Assembly (NCBI RefSeq): GCF_003003265.1
Contig: NZ_PVTL01000003.1
Location: 248,001-312,000, forward strand
DNA from: Glaciihabitans tibetensis
GTDB lineage: Bacteria; Actinomycetota; Actinomycetes; Actinomycetales; Microbacteriaceae
Reading direction: 5' to 3'
DNA: 64,000 nt
The notes under the pieces: model-generated
Seen by the model: only the letters and a program-made list of their open reading frames with translations
Told to the model about the DNA's origin: nothing
The model's database searches: none
Shown here: positions 52,176-61,058 of the stretch, one piece after another
How the letters are laid out: each line of letters begins with the position of its first letter
Numbering within the stretch: position 1 is the stretch's first letter
Position numbers and translations under genes: made by a program

Positions 52176-53399
52176 ATGCCCAGCACCACCCGCAGCACTG
52201 CCCCCACCGGCTTCAGCCGACCGAGCGCCGTTCGGCGCGGCACCGTTCGCAAACGCTCCCTGATGGCCGTGGGCGCACTGGCAACCATTGCCCTTTTGGC
52301 GGGATGCTCCGCTGCAACTGACGAGGAAGCCACAGCATCGACGGACCTCACCATCGGATCGGTTGACCTCTCGTCGGCGTGCCCCGCGACCGTTACCATC
52401 CAAACCGACTGGAACCCCGAGTCGGAGCACGGCAACCTCTACGAACTCCTTGGCGACGAATACACGCCCGACCCCGATCTGAAGTCGGTCTCCGGCCCGC
52501 TCATGGCGTCCGGCGAGTACACCGGTGTCGATGTAGAAATTCGCGCCGGCGGCCCAGCCATCGGATTCTCCACCGTCGCCGCCCAGATGTACCAGGACAC
52601 CGACATCACCATCGGCTACGCCTCGACCGGCGACCAGATCGCACAGTCAGCGGACCTTCCCGTGACTTCGTTTATGGCTCCGCTCGAGATCAACCCGCAG
52701 ATGATCATGTGGGATCCGGAAACCTACCCGGACGTCGAGACCATCGCCGACCTCGGCAAAACCGATGCCGTTGTGCGCTACTTCGGTGGCGCCGCGTACA
52801 TGGAGTGGCTGATCGCCGACGGCCAGCTCTCCCGCGACCAAGTGGACGGCGGATACGACGGAACACCCGCCAACTTCGTCGCAGCCCAGGGCGCCGACGC
52901 ACAGCAGGGCTTCGCCAGCGCCGAGCCGTACGTTTACGAGAACGAGGTCGAGGACTGGGCCAAGCCGGTCGCGTTCCAGACCATCCACGACGCTGGCTGG
53001 GAGTCCTACGCGGCCACCCTCGGGGTGCGCAGCGCCGAGCTCGAAGACCTGTCCCCGTGCCTCGAACTGCTCACCCCCGTGCTGCAGCAGGCCGAGGTCG
53101 ACTTCTACAGCGACCCCGCCTCCGCCAACGAACTCATCCTCGAGCTCGTTGAGGCATACGACACCGGCTGGGTTTACTCCGCCGGAGTAGCCGATTTCTC
53201 CGTCGCGCAGCAGGTCGAGCTTGGTCTCGTGAGCAACGGCGATGACTCCACCGTCGGCAACTTCGACCTCGACCGCGTGCAGGGGTCGCTCGACGCCATG
53301 ATCCCGATCGCCATCGAGCTCGGAACGCCCGCAGCCGAAGGCCTCACCGTTGACGACCTCGTCACCAACGAGTTCATCGACGAGAGCATCGGCTTCTAA
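52176..53399 (+). CDS. ABC transporter substrate-binding lipoprotein (NMT1/THI5-like)
   Basis: A 407-residue binding protein. A basic N-region and hydrophobic core end in the lipobox LLAGC (Cys44), so it should be lipid-anchored outside the membrane. The body shows NMT1/THI5-like organisation (TVTIQTDWNPESEHGNLYELLG; GYASTGDQIAQSADLPVTSFM). Its extra-long linker regions are rich in Asp/Glu. The ligand is unknown; pyrimidines, ureides and sulfonates are common in this group. The ATG follows CAAGGAGAACC. Confidence 0.9.
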   Translation: MPSTTRSTAPTGFSRPSAVRRGTVRKRSLMAVGALATIALLAGCSAATDEEATASTDLTIGSVDLSSACPATVTIQTDWNPESEHGNLYELLGDEYTPDPDLKSVSGPLMASGEYTGVDVEIRAGGPAIGFSTVAAQMYQDTDITIGYASTGDQIAQSADLPVTSFMAPLEINPQMIMWDPETYPDVETIADLGKTDAVVRYFGGAAYMEWLIADGQLSRDQVDGGYDGTPANFVAAQGADAQQGFASAEPYVYENEVEDWAKPVAFQTIHDAGWESYAATLGVRSAELEDLSPCLELLTPVLQQAEVDFYSDPASANELILELVEAYDTGWVYSAGVADFSVAQQVELGLVSNGDDSTVGNFDLDRVQGSLDAMIPIAIELGTPAAEGLTVDDLVTNEFIDESIGF

Positions 53400-53449
53400 C
53401 AGCATCACCCGCGCACCGCGCTGACGGCGCCCGCGGCATCCACCTGTCA

Positions 53450-53477
53450 TTGATTTGTCTTGGTCATTTTGTACAGA
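53450..53477 (+). promoter_or_regulatory. Possible internal promoter before the FAD oxidoreductase gene
   Basis: TTGATT (53450-53455) and TACAGA (53472-53477) are separated by 16 bp in a locally AT-rich part of a 175-nt gap. The start would be about 90 nt before the ATG. It is weak evidence but the only promoter-like pattern in the gap. Confidence 0.35.
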
Positions 53478-53574
53478 TCACCTCATGACCATTGGTGGAT
53501 GTCGCGGCCGCCCGCCCCGCACAGCCTTACTCGCACGACACTGCATCATCCGCACAACGAAGGACGTCCCCACC

Positions 53575-54888
53575 ATGTCGGTTGAAGAACTTCACGCCGA
53601 GCTCGTCGAACTGCTCGGCCCGCGCGGAGCCACGCTGGAGCTGCGCGCCCGGGAAAAGGCGTCGGTCGACGGCGCCAAAATGTCACCGATCATTACCGAG
53701 CAACTGCCGCTGGGGCTCGCCGACATCGTCGCGTTCCCCACCAGCGCAGACGAGATCGCGGCCGTCGTCGCAGCGGCCGTGCGCCATGGCGTGGGAATCA
53801 CCCCGCGCGGCAAAGGCACGGGCAACTACGGCCAGGCCATCCCGCTCGAGGGTGGCCTCGTGCTCGACATGTCGAAGGCTCGCGCGATCATCGAGGTCGG
53901 TGATGGAGTGATCACCGCAGAGGCGGGCACCCCAATGATCGCCCTTGAGCAGGCGGCCCGCGAAACCGGCCAAGAGCTCTGGATGTATCCGTCCACCGCG
54001 CAGTCGAGCATCGGCGGGTTCCTCGCTGGCGGGTCCGGGGGGACCGGCTCGATCGTGCACGGCGCCAACCACCAGGGGTTTGTCGCCGCGCTCGATGTGG
54101 TGCACACCGCAACGGAGGGACTCGTGCACGTAGAAGGCGAAGAGGCGCAACTCTACGTGCACAATTACGGCACCGCGGGCATCATTGCCCGCGCTACCGT
54201 GCGACTCGACCCGATGCGCGACTGGCGTGCTTTGTACGCGAGTTTCAACACGTTCGCCGATGTGCTCCCGATCCTGAAGAGCGTCGCGCTGCTTGAACCA
54301 TCACCGCGGTTGGTCTCTGCCGATCTGCCTGAGGTATCCAACGCGCTGCCCACCGATCCGGCCATCCCGGAAGACCGCGCCAGCCTTCGCGTCATCCTCG
54401 ACGTCGAGACCATTGACGCCGCAACCGCCCTCATCGAGTCGGCAGGCGGCCGGGTCGAAGACGTGCGAGAGGGACCCCAGGCGAGCGTTCGTCTGAGCAC
54501 CCTGTCGTATAACCACCCGATCGAGTGGCTGCAGAAGACCTCGCCCGGCACCTACTTCCACCTCGAGGTCGGCGGTGACGCGCTGGTGGACCGCATCGAC
54601 GAGGTGCACGCCGTGTATCCCGGGGGGATGCTGCACATCGAGGGCAAGATCGACCGCCCGATCGGCATGCTCGCCGGCGTCTACGAGAGCCCGGAGCAGG
54701 TGTATGCGGGCATCGAAGCGCTGAAAGAACTCGGTGTGGGTGTGCACAGCCCGCACCAATGGTTTGTCGACTTCGAGGCGGCACGCACCCAGCAGCTCGC
54801 CGCAAGCACCGATCCAAGGGGCCTGCTGAACCCCGGCAAACTCGTGGCCGACGCCGCCGTACCCGGAATGGGAAAACTCACCTCATGA
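53575..54888 (+). CDS. FAD-binding oxidoreductase (GlcD/VAO family)
   Basis: A 437-residue FAD_binding_4 protein. The flavin pyrophosphate site lies at GITPRGKGTGNYGQAIP, and TAQSSIGGFLAGGSGGTGSIVHG is typical of glycolate-oxidase GlcD/GlcE relatives. The C-terminus has the expected DPRGLLNPGKLV motif. It probably oxidises a hydroxy acid or an amine in the pathway. ATG 53575 gives the family N-terminus; its stop overlaps the creatininase-like gene (ATGA). Confidence 0.88.
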   Translation: MSVEELHAELVELLGPRGATLELRAREKASVDGAKMSPIITEQLPLGLADIVAFPTSADEIAAVVAAAVRHGVGITPRGKGTGNYGQAIPLEGGLVLDMSKARAIIEVGDGVITAEAGTPMIALEQAARETGQELWMYPSTAQSSIGGFLAGGSGGTGSIVHGANHQGFVAALDVVHTATEGLVHVEGEEAQLYVHNYGTAGIIARATVRLDPMRDWRALYASFNTFADVLPILKSVALLEPSPRLVSADLPEVSNALPTDPAIPEDRASLRVILDVETIDAATALIESAGGRVEDVREGPQASVRLSTLSYNHPIEWLQKTSPGTYFHLEVGGDALVDRIDEVHAVYPGGMLHIEGKIDRPIGMLAGVYESPEQVYAGIEALKELGVGVHSPHQWFVDFEAARTQQLAASTDPRGLLNPGKLVADAAVPGMGKLTS

Positions 54889-55733
54889 CTACCTCCACTT
54901 CGGGCTCGTCTACCTCAGGGCCCGCTCCTTCAGGGCCATTCGTCTCACGCAAGCTCGCCGAGCTGTCTGGCCCGGCCGCGGCCGCGGCGCTAACCGCTGA
55001 CTCGATCATCGTCATCCCGACCGGGGCAATTGAGCATCACGGTGCTCACCTGCCGCTGTCCACCGACGCACTCCTCGCGGAAACCTACGCCACCGCCGCG
55101 GTCGAACGCGGGGCCGCCGAAGGACTGGACATCTGGATTCTGCCCACGCTGACGTACACAAAGTCGGACGAGCACCACTGGGCGCCCGGAACCGTCTGGC
55201 TGTCGTGGGAAACGCTGATGGCGACGCTCGTCGACATCGGCCGTTCGATCGCGAACACCCCTGCCCGCAAGCTCGTGTTTATGAACGGCCACGGCGGAAA
55301 CGGCGCACCCCTTCAGGTCGCGAACCGCGAACTGCGCCGCCGGTTCGGGCTCTCTACGTTCACGATGTCCGCGGGAATCCAGCGCGCCGGATCCGGGGGA
55401 GCCGACGGAGCGGACGAACTTGGCCTCGGCATCCACGCTGGCCACGGGGAGACCTCGCTGGTGCTGCACGTGCGTCCTGACCTCGTCGACATGTCCAAGG
55501 CCGAGCGCAACATCCCGGAGCACATTGCCGAGATGGAGTTCATCGGGTTCAACAACAAGCCCGTGTCGTTCGGCTGGATGAGCAACGACTTCGGTCCGAG
55601 CGGCGTCATTGGCGATCCGACCGGCGCTACCTCCGAGGCGGGAGCGGCCCTGTTCGAGGAGTCCGTCACACGATCGCTCGCCGCGCTGCACGAGATAGAC
55701 CGATTCAGTCACGCAGTGCCGCCTCGTGACTGA
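54885..55733 (+). CDS. Creatininase-family amidohydrolase
   Basis: A 282-residue creatininase/MftE-like protein. Metal ligands are visible as Glu-His (PTGAIEHHGAHLPLSTD), NGHGGNG and GIHAGHGETS. The family includes creatinine amidohydrolase, mycofactocin peptidase and formamide hydrolases in pterin synthesis. There are no mycofactocin genes here, so cleavage of a lactam or cyclic amide is more likely. The first 22 residues are Ser/Thr/Gly/Pro-rich. It is translationally coupled to the FAD enzyme and ends the operon. Confidence 0.88.
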   Translation: MTTSTSGSSTSGPAPSGPFVSRKLAELSGPAAAAALTADSIIVIPTGAIEHHGAHLPLSTDALLAETYATAAVERGAAEGLDIWILPTLTYTKSDEHHWAPGTVWLSWETLMATLVDIGRSIANTPARKLVFMNGHGGNGAPLQVANRELRRRFGLSTFTMSAGIQRAGSGGADGADELGLGIHAGHGETSLVLHVRPDLVDMSKAERNIPEHIAEMEFIGFNNKPVSFGWMSNDFGPSGVIGDPTGATSEAGAALFEESVTRSLAALHEIDRFSHAVPPRD

Positions 55734-55751
55734 ACTGGTCGTGGACCTCTC

Positions 55752-56357
55752 ATGAGCGACCTGACGGGTGCTGGGTCGACTGGCGTCTCGGGCGTAGACC
55801 CGCTCGCGCTGGTAGCTTCGTGGCTGCCAGACAACGCGGATCCCGACCGGCCGCGTTTCACCCTGGGGACCACTGACGCGGACGGGTTCCCCGCCGGCCG
55901 CACGGTGCTGCTCTCGGCCGTGACGCCGGACGGATTCCTGTTCAATACCGACGCTAACTCCCGCAAGGTCGCTGACATCGCCGCCGACCCGCGCGTCAGT
56001 CTCGTGTTCGCGTGGGAGGGGTTTTCCCGCCAGCTCGTGGTGCAGGGCGTTGCGAGCAAACAGTCGCCAGAACTATTGGCGGCCGCCTACGCAAAACGGT
56101 CGGGCTACCTGAAACATCTGGCGTGGTTGAACACCGCGCAGTTCGCGCGCCTGCCGTTGGGTCAGCGGCGAAAGGAGTGGGCGGAGGCGATCGCGGCGAA
56201 ACCGGAAGGGCCGCTCGACGTCTCGCCGACGTGGGATGGCTATATCGTGCGCCCAACACGGCTGGTGTTTTGGGAGGCAGCGGAGGACACCGCGAGCCGC
56301 CGCATCGAGTACGTCTGGACATCGGACGGGTGGGTTGTGGGCGCGCTGCCGGGGTAG
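55752..56357 (+). CDS. Pyridoxamine-5'-phosphate oxidase-like FMN protein
   Basis: A 201-residue PdxH-type protein: FTLGTTDADGFPAGRTVLLSAVTPDGFLFNTDANSRKVADIAADPRVSLVFAWEGFSRQLVVQGVA is the FMN-binding barrel, and the C-terminal part resembles the PdxH dimerisation domain but replaces the usual FWQGR...RLHDR with FWEAA...SRRIEY. It may be a PdxH paralogue with a changed substrate. The start lies 18 nt after the creatininase gene stop, so it could be read through from that operon. Confidence 0.82.
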   Translation: MSDLTGAGSTGVSGVDPLALVASWLPDNADPDRPRFTLGTTDADGFPAGRTVLLSAVTPDGFLFNTDANSRKVADIAADPRVSLVFAWEGFSRQLVVQGVASKQSPELLAAAYAKRSGYLKHLAWLNTAQFARLPLGQRRKEWAEAIAAKPEGPLDVSPTWDGYIVRPTRLVFWEAAEDTASRRIEYVWTSDGWVVGALPG

Positions 56358-56385
56358 CGGGGGGGACGCGCGGCGTCGCCAACGC

Positions 56386-56404
56386 GCGGCTTCGCGCGAG
56401 CCGC
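56386..56404. terminator. Hairpin in the convergent gap, possible terminator
   Basis: GCGGCT (56386-56391) pairs with AGCCGC (56399-56404) around a 7-nt loop. It lies in the gap between the PdxH-like gene and the convergent CPBP genes. Apart from it, I see nothing in 56358-56607. Confidence 0.35.
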
Positions 56405-56607
56405 CGGGGGGTGTCGACCATTTTCTGGCCGATTACGGCACGAGATCGTCGACGCAGTGCTGACATCGCCGCCATGGCTTGTTCGCAGTGGTAGATGTCA
56501 CGCTTCTGCGTGTCGGCCGCTCGGTAATGACCTTGCTCGGGCGAGGACGTCCTGCCTCGCGCCCGGGCGTGCCATGGTTCCTGCTTTCTGCACGTGGTCG
56601 ACGGCGG

Positions 56608-57444
56608 TCAGGACGCAGCGAGGCGAGCAGTTCGTCGCGTCCGGTGGTCTTCACGAGCGGCGCTGACGACGCCCGCGACCGCAGCCCCGATTAGCAAGAA
56701 CTGGACTACGACTAGAACGGGTTGGTCCGCCGGATCGACTTGCTGCGCGAGCGTCTCGCTGGCGCGGGTCGCGCCGGAGGCGAGATAGAGGATGCAGTCC
56801 GTTAGCGCATGCACAGCCATCGCGACCCAGAGCTGGCCGGTGGCCCGCCTCACCCAATAGTAGAGGGAGCCATTCATAGCGAGGAAGGTCACCTGAAACG
56901 CGATTGCTGGCGCTGGCACCCCCGCCCACACGCTTCCGATCACGTGCGCAAAACCAAAGAGTACCGACGTCGCCAGGAGGGTCACCAACTCGCCATGGTG
57001 TGCGCGGATCGACTCGAGCAGGATGCCGCGGAAGAACAGCTCTTCACCGATCCCAACCAGGGCGGTCGCCAGCACTACCGTCAGCACCAGTCCGACGGAA
57101 CGATCCGTCCAGGGCACGTCGAACACTTGCGCGAGCGGCAACGCGACCATCAGCACGGGAATCATGAGCGGCCATCGGCGCCGCGGGATCAGGCGAGACG
57201 TCGGCGTCTCCGTCCACACCCGCGAGCCCCACCGTGCGCGATGGAGGAATATCAGGCCGAGCGCGATCGCGATCGGCAGCGGCACGAAGTGCGAGAGTGC
57301 GAACTCGAGGAACTCGTCGTCGCCTGCCATGTCGCCGACGATGTTGCCTACCACTGCGACCAGCAGCACGTAGGCTGCAGCGGCCGTGACCCCGACCCAC
57401 CAGACGCGCGGAATCGCGGTCACTCGGGTCGTCGACGCGGTCAT
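56608..57444 (-). CDS. CPBP family intramembrane protease (third in tandem series)
   Basis: A 278-residue Abi/CPBP membrane protein with about eight helices. The catalytic motifs are present: GIGEELFFRGIL (Glu-Glu...Arg), LFGFAHVIG (His) and AVHALTDCI (His). Such enzymes cleave within the membrane; bacterial relatives act in bacteriocin immunity or protein maturation. The ATG at 57444 overlaps the stop of the previous CPBP gene (ATGA). The longer frame upstream is spurious. Confidence 0.88.
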   Translation of the reverse strand: MTASTTRVTAIPRVWWVGVTAAAAYVLLVAVVGNIVGDMAGDDEFLEFALSHFVPLPIAIALGLIFLHRARWGSRVWTETPTSRLIPRRRWPLMIPVLMVALPLAQVFDVPWTDRSVGLVLTVVLATALVGIGEELFFRGILLESIRAHHGELVTLLATSVLFGFAHVIGSVWAGVPAPAIAFQVTFLAMNGSLYYWVRRATGQLWVAMAVHALTDCILYLASGATRASETLAQQVDPADQPVLVVVQFLLIGAAVAGVVSAAREDHRTRRTARLAAS

Positions 57445-58229
57445 TTGATGCCTGCCGAAGTGATGCGCTCGCGTGCTCCCCGGATGACGAAAACGACGCA
57501 CGCCAGACCGAGGATCCCCGCGAAAGCCTCGACGGCGTTCGACGCGTATGCGATGTCGCCTGGGGTGCCGACTCCGGCAGCGAAGACGGAGAAGTCCCAC
57601 AGTCCGTGCAGCAGCATCGCCCACCACAATGAGCCGGTGGTGCGGCGCAGGATGTAAAAGGTGGTTCCCGTGCTGAATGCGAAGAACACCTGCAGCACCG
57701 TGCCGCCCTCGTCCGCGCCGAGGGCAATGTTGATCAGATGACTCAACCCGAAGAGTGCTGATGTCAGGAACCAGACCCACCCCTCGCCTAAACGGGAGCG
57801 AAATCCCACAAGCAGCATGCCGCGGTTGACGATTTCCTCTGTGAAACCGACCAGGCAGAGGATCAGCGAGGCAGCGAGGAATGCGCCGCTGTATGCAGCC
57901 CAGTCAGTGCCGGCAAGGTTCATGAGCGCTGCGACAGCGACGAGTGCGGGGATGAAGAGCGGCCACTTATGTTGGCTCCGTTCGCGTTCATACAGGGCCG
58001 GGCGCCACCAGCCGAGCAGGGTGACCGTGAGTGCCAGCAGTACGGCCGAGACGATCAGCGAAAGTCCGGCGCCGAAGAACAAGTTCTCAGCGCTGTCGCC
58101 CCAAGTGTCGTACGGCACACCGGCAAGGGACTGAATGGCAAAAACGAGAAGCAACTCGCCCAACCAGATCGCCAGCCCGATCCATACCCTTGGGCGCACT
58201 CGCCAATGCCGGTCGCTCGTTACAGACAT
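57441..58229 (-). CDS. CPBP family intramembrane protease (second in tandem series)
   Basis: A 262-residue CPBP protein. Motif 1 is FTEEIVNRGML, with Asn before the Arg; motif 2 is LFGLSHLIN; motif 3 is LLHGLWDFS. About eight membrane helices. It begins with a soluble polar stretch (VTSDRHWRVRPR). It is translationally coupled to the downstream CPBP gene. Only about 40 percent of positions seem shared by eye with its neighbours, so the copies are old or were recruited separately. Confidence 0.88.
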   Translation of the reverse strand: MSVTSDRHWRVRPRVWIGLAIWLGELLLVFAIQSLAGVPYDTWGDSAENLFFGAGLSLIVSAVLLALTVTLLGWWRPALYERERSQHKWPLFIPALVAVAALMNLAGTDWAAYSGAFLAASLILCLVGFTEEIVNRGMLLVGFRSRLGEGWVWFLTSALFGLSHLINIALGADEGGTVLQVFFAFSTGTTFYILRRTTGSLWWAMLLHGLWDFSVFAAGVGTPGDIAYASNAVEAFAGILGLACVVFVIRGARERITSAGIK

Positions 58230-58368
58230 AACGTCTCCCTATCCTCTTCACAGGCGCCCGCGCAGGAGATTGTCCCTGTTCCGGTATCGCGCCGCCAGCC
58301 AGATCGCCCGACGAAGAGCAGGCCGCGGCCGACGACGCGTCGTTCGCCGCTACCGGTTGTGATGGCGA

Positions 58369-59211
58369 TCATCGGCGGGTTAGCCCGTCAGCGACTGGTT
58401 CGGCCTTGCCGCGGATGAAGAACAGGACGATCACTCCGGCGATGACGAAGATGATGTTGAAGGGTGTGGCGAGGTCGAGGATGGGACTGTGGGCTGCGCC
58501 GGTACTTGCATCGAGAGCGCCGCTGGCCAGGATTGTTGTGGGGTCGGTGATCGCGTGGATGAGCATCGCCCAGACGATATTTCCGGTGGCGCGCATAACG
58601 AGGTACATCATCATGCCGAATCCGAAGGTGAAAACGACCGTCAGCGCTACGGTGATTGCCGGCTGCCCAGCGAAGATATTGATCGAGTGCGACAGCGCGA
58701 AGAACAGCGACGAGAGAGCGGCGACGCTCAGCTCACGGTGCCCGGCGTTGCGAAGAATCTTGACTACGATCCCGCGGTAGAGCAACTCTTCAGTGAAGCC
58801 GATAAACAACCCGGTGAACAGCATCGTGACGACGACGCCCGTGCCGTACGAGTCATAGTCGATCCCAGCGAAGCGCAACACGATCGGGATCACGAGCAGC
58901 ACCACGAAGATCCACATCCACCACCGACCCGCCACCGGCTGACGCGAGAAGAGCGGGCGCAGCCACCCGACCGACGCCGCGAACCCGACAAGGACCACCG
59001 CTCCAACGACCAGCCCGGCACCGAGCCCGAAAAATACGCTCGCGGGCGTGGCCAGAAGATTTCCGGTTTCGACCTGATCGCCGGCGACAACTGCGATGCC
59101 GAACCCTGCCAGCTGATACAGCGCGAGGTAGGCAACGACGGCAACGATGGCCTTCCACCACCGCCCGCGGTTCCAAAAAGATTTCCAGCCGGACGTTTCA
59201 GTTGCGTTCAT
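58369..59211 (-). CDS. CPBP family intramembrane protease (first in tandem series)
   Basis: A 280-residue CPBP protein with motifs GFTEELLYRGIV, FFALSHSIN and LIHAITDPTT, and about eight helices. ATG 59211 (MNATETSG) is chosen; the longer frame adds an Arg-rich N-terminus without support. It precedes the other two CPBP genes on the same strand with a 139-nt gap, so the three may form one transcription unit. Substrates unknown. Confidence 0.88.
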   Translation of the reverse strand: MNATETSGWKSFWNRGRWWKAIVAVVAYLALYQLAGFGIAVVAGDQVETGNLLATPASVFFGLGAGLVVGAVVLVGFAASVGWLRPLFSRQPVAGRWWMWIFVVLLVIPIVLRFAGIDYDSYGTGVVVTMLFTGLFIGFTEELLYRGIVVKILRNAGHRELSVAALSSLFFALSHSINIFAGQPAITVALTVVFTFGFGMMMYLVMRATGNIVWAMLIHAITDPTTILASGALDASTGAAHSPILDLATPFNIIFVIAGVIVLFFIRGKAEPVADGLTRR

Positions 59212-59580
59212 AGTGTGCCCCCGTCGACGCGTCACACACCGGCGGTCGCTGATGCACACCAAAAATATTGGATACCGAATCGCTTTTCTATAGTTGACGG
59301 GGTTTCAACATGGGGTGTCGCGAAAGGTGGTTGTGCTGTAGATTGCGGGGCGTCACCCGCCATTAGTACGAGCTGGCATCTCGCGTCTTGACCGTTGTCG
59401 CCCAAAAACGATGGTTTGTGAGCTGCAGAGCGGGCAGCAGCAAGTCGCGGTTTACAAAGGTGTCAGAACTGATGTCCACGGAACTGCTCGAAATCAAGAT
59501 CTAGAAAAGGTTTTGGAATGAACAGGGGTTTTGGCACCGTTTTCGGCAAGCGGGAATCGCGGCTATGAAAGAATCTGCGT
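59212..59580. other. AT-richer intergenic region between CPBP and ArsR genes
   Basis: No credible gene is seen in these 369 nt. The stretch 59270-59330 and 59500-59580 is clearly less GC-rich than the neighbours. It must hold the divergent promoters for the CPBP series (minus) and the ArsR operon (plus). TATAGT at 59291 is a possible -10 on the plus strand, but it lies 285 nt before arsR. Confidence 0.6.
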
Positions 59581-59592
59581 ATGGATGCAGAT
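59573..59592. promoter_or_regulatory. Candidate ArsR-family operator overlapping the start codon
   Basis: ATCTGC (59573-59578) and GCAGAT (59587-59592) are inverted around 8 bp. The start codon of the ArsR gene is inside. A further TATGAAAG lies just upstream. ArsR/SmtB regulators usually bind such imperfect dyads next to their own gene. Confidence 0.55.
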
Positions 59593-59946
59593 AAGCCGGT
59601 GTGTGGTCGTGATCCGTCTAGCCCCTACGTCGAGCTAGCGGTCGAAATCTTCGGGATGCTCGCGGATGCAACACGGGTCCGAATCGTTCTCGCGCTGCGC
59701 AACGGAGAGCTGTCCGTGAACCACCTGGCCGACCTCGTCGAGAAGTCACCGGCCGCGGTGTCGCAGCACCTCGCCAAGCTCCGTCTCGCCCGGATTGTAG
59801 CGACCCGGCAGGAGGGGACGCGGGTGTTTTATCGGCTCGCCAACGAGCACGCGAGCCGCCTGGTCAGCGACGCCATTTTCCAAGCCGAGCACTCATTGAC
59901 CAGCACGCCGGCTCACCACCAGCACGACGCATCGGTGGCCTTTTGA
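59581..59946 (+). CDS. ArsR/SmtB family metal-responsive repressor
   Basis: A 121-residue winged-helix repressor: VEIFGMLADATRVRIVLALRNGELSVNHLADLVEKSPAAVSQHLAKLRLARIVATRQEGTRVFYRLAN. The C-terminus carries HHQHD, and Cys8 lies in the N-terminal tail, so a zinc, nickel or cobalt site is likely. Its stop overlaps the transporter ATG (TGATG), the standard layout for a metal sensor and its exporter. Confidence 0.92.
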   Translation: MDADKPVCGRDPSSPYVELAVEIFGMLADATRVRIVLALRNGELSVNHLADLVEKSPAAVSQHLAKLRLARIVATRQEGTRVFYRLANEHASRLVSDAIFQAEHSLTSTPAHHQHDASVAF

Positions 59947-60998
59947 TGCTGCGCACTTTCAGGAACAAGGGCGTCCAGGCCGCCTTGGTGTCGGCTGTGC
60001 TGTTCGGTGCCGGCACTCCGTTAGCCAAGCTGCTGCTCGACAACGAGGTGAGCCCGTGGCTGCTCGCCGGGCTGCTCTACTGCGGCTCCGGGCTGGGCTT
60101 GGGTCTCTACAGGCTCATCCGGCGCGCGCCCCGCGTGCACATCACCCGTCCCGAGGTCCCGCCGCTAGTCGGGGCTGTGTTCTTCGGTGGCGTTGCCGGC
60201 CCCGTGCTGCTGATGCTGGGTCTGTCCAACATGCCCGCATCCGGAGCCTCGCTGCTGCTGAACGCGGAAGGGGTCTTCACCGCGGCGCTTGCCTGGTTCG
60301 TGTTCAAAGAGAACTTCGATCGGCGCATCGCCCTCGGCATGCTCGCCATCGTCGCCGGCGCGATCGTTCTCAGCATCCCCTCCGGCGCCAACTTCGGCAG
60401 CCCCTGGCCATCGCTTGCGATCGTCGGCGCCTGCCTGAGCTGGGGCCTCGACAACAACCTCACGCGGAAGATCGCGCTCAACGACGCTACCTGGCTCGCC
60501 GCCGTCAAAGGCGGCGTCGCCGGCCCCGTGAACCTCATCCTCGCGTTCTCGCTTGGCGCGCAGCTCCCGGGCGCATTCAACATCGCATCCGCGATGATCG
60601 TTGGGCTGTTTGCCTACGGCATCAGTCTCGTGCTGTTCATCATCGCCATGCGCCATGTCGGCACCGCTCGAGCTGGCGCGTACTACTCGATCGCCCCCTT
60701 CTTCGGCGCGCTGCTCGCGATCACGCTCGGTGACCCGATCAGCTGGCCCGTCATCGTCGCCGGCCTCCTTATGGCGGTAGGCGTCTGGCTGCACCTCACG
60801 GAGCGGCACGAGCACGAGCACACCCACGACGCGATCACCCACGACCACTGGCACGCCCACGATGAGCACCACCAGCACGCCCACGAGCCCGGCCAGGAGG
60901 TCGGCGCGAACGGGTTGCATAAGCACGAACACACCCACGAGCCGATCACCCACACCCACGAGCACTACCCCGACAGCCACCATCGGCACGGCCACTGA
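59946..60998 (+). CDS. EamA/DMT family transporter with His-rich C-terminal tail
   Basis: A 350-residue transporter with ten predicted helices in two EamA repeats (VSAVLFGAGTPLAKLLLDNEVSPWLLAGLLYCGSG; PSLAIVGACLSWGLDNNLTRKIAL). The last about 70 residues are a His/Asp/Glu-rich tail with repeated HEHEHTHD-type motifs. EamA proteins usually carry metabolites, but the ArsR partner and the tail point to divalent metal export. The start at 59946 is used; a TTG one codon earlier is possible. Confidence 0.88.
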   Translation: MLRTFRNKGVQAALVSAVLFGAGTPLAKLLLDNEVSPWLLAGLLYCGSGLGLGLYRLIRRAPRVHITRPEVPPLVGAVFFGGVAGPVLLMLGLSNMPASGASLLLNAEGVFTAALAWFVFKENFDRRIALGMLAIVAGAIVLSIPSGANFGSPWPSLAIVGACLSWGLDNNLTRKIALNDATWLAAVKGGVAGPVNLILAFSLGAQLPGAFNIASAMIVGLFAYGISLVLFIIAMRHVGTARAGAYYSIAPFFGALLAITLGDPISWPVIVAGLLMAVGVWLHLTERHEHEHTHDAITHDHWHAHDEHHQHAHEPGQEVGANGLHKHEHTHEPITHTHEHYPDSHHRHGH

Positions 60999-61058
60999 GC
61001 ACCTGTGATGGTGTCACTGGATATGGTTGAGCGCAGGCTCAGTGAGCGGGGAGTTGGT

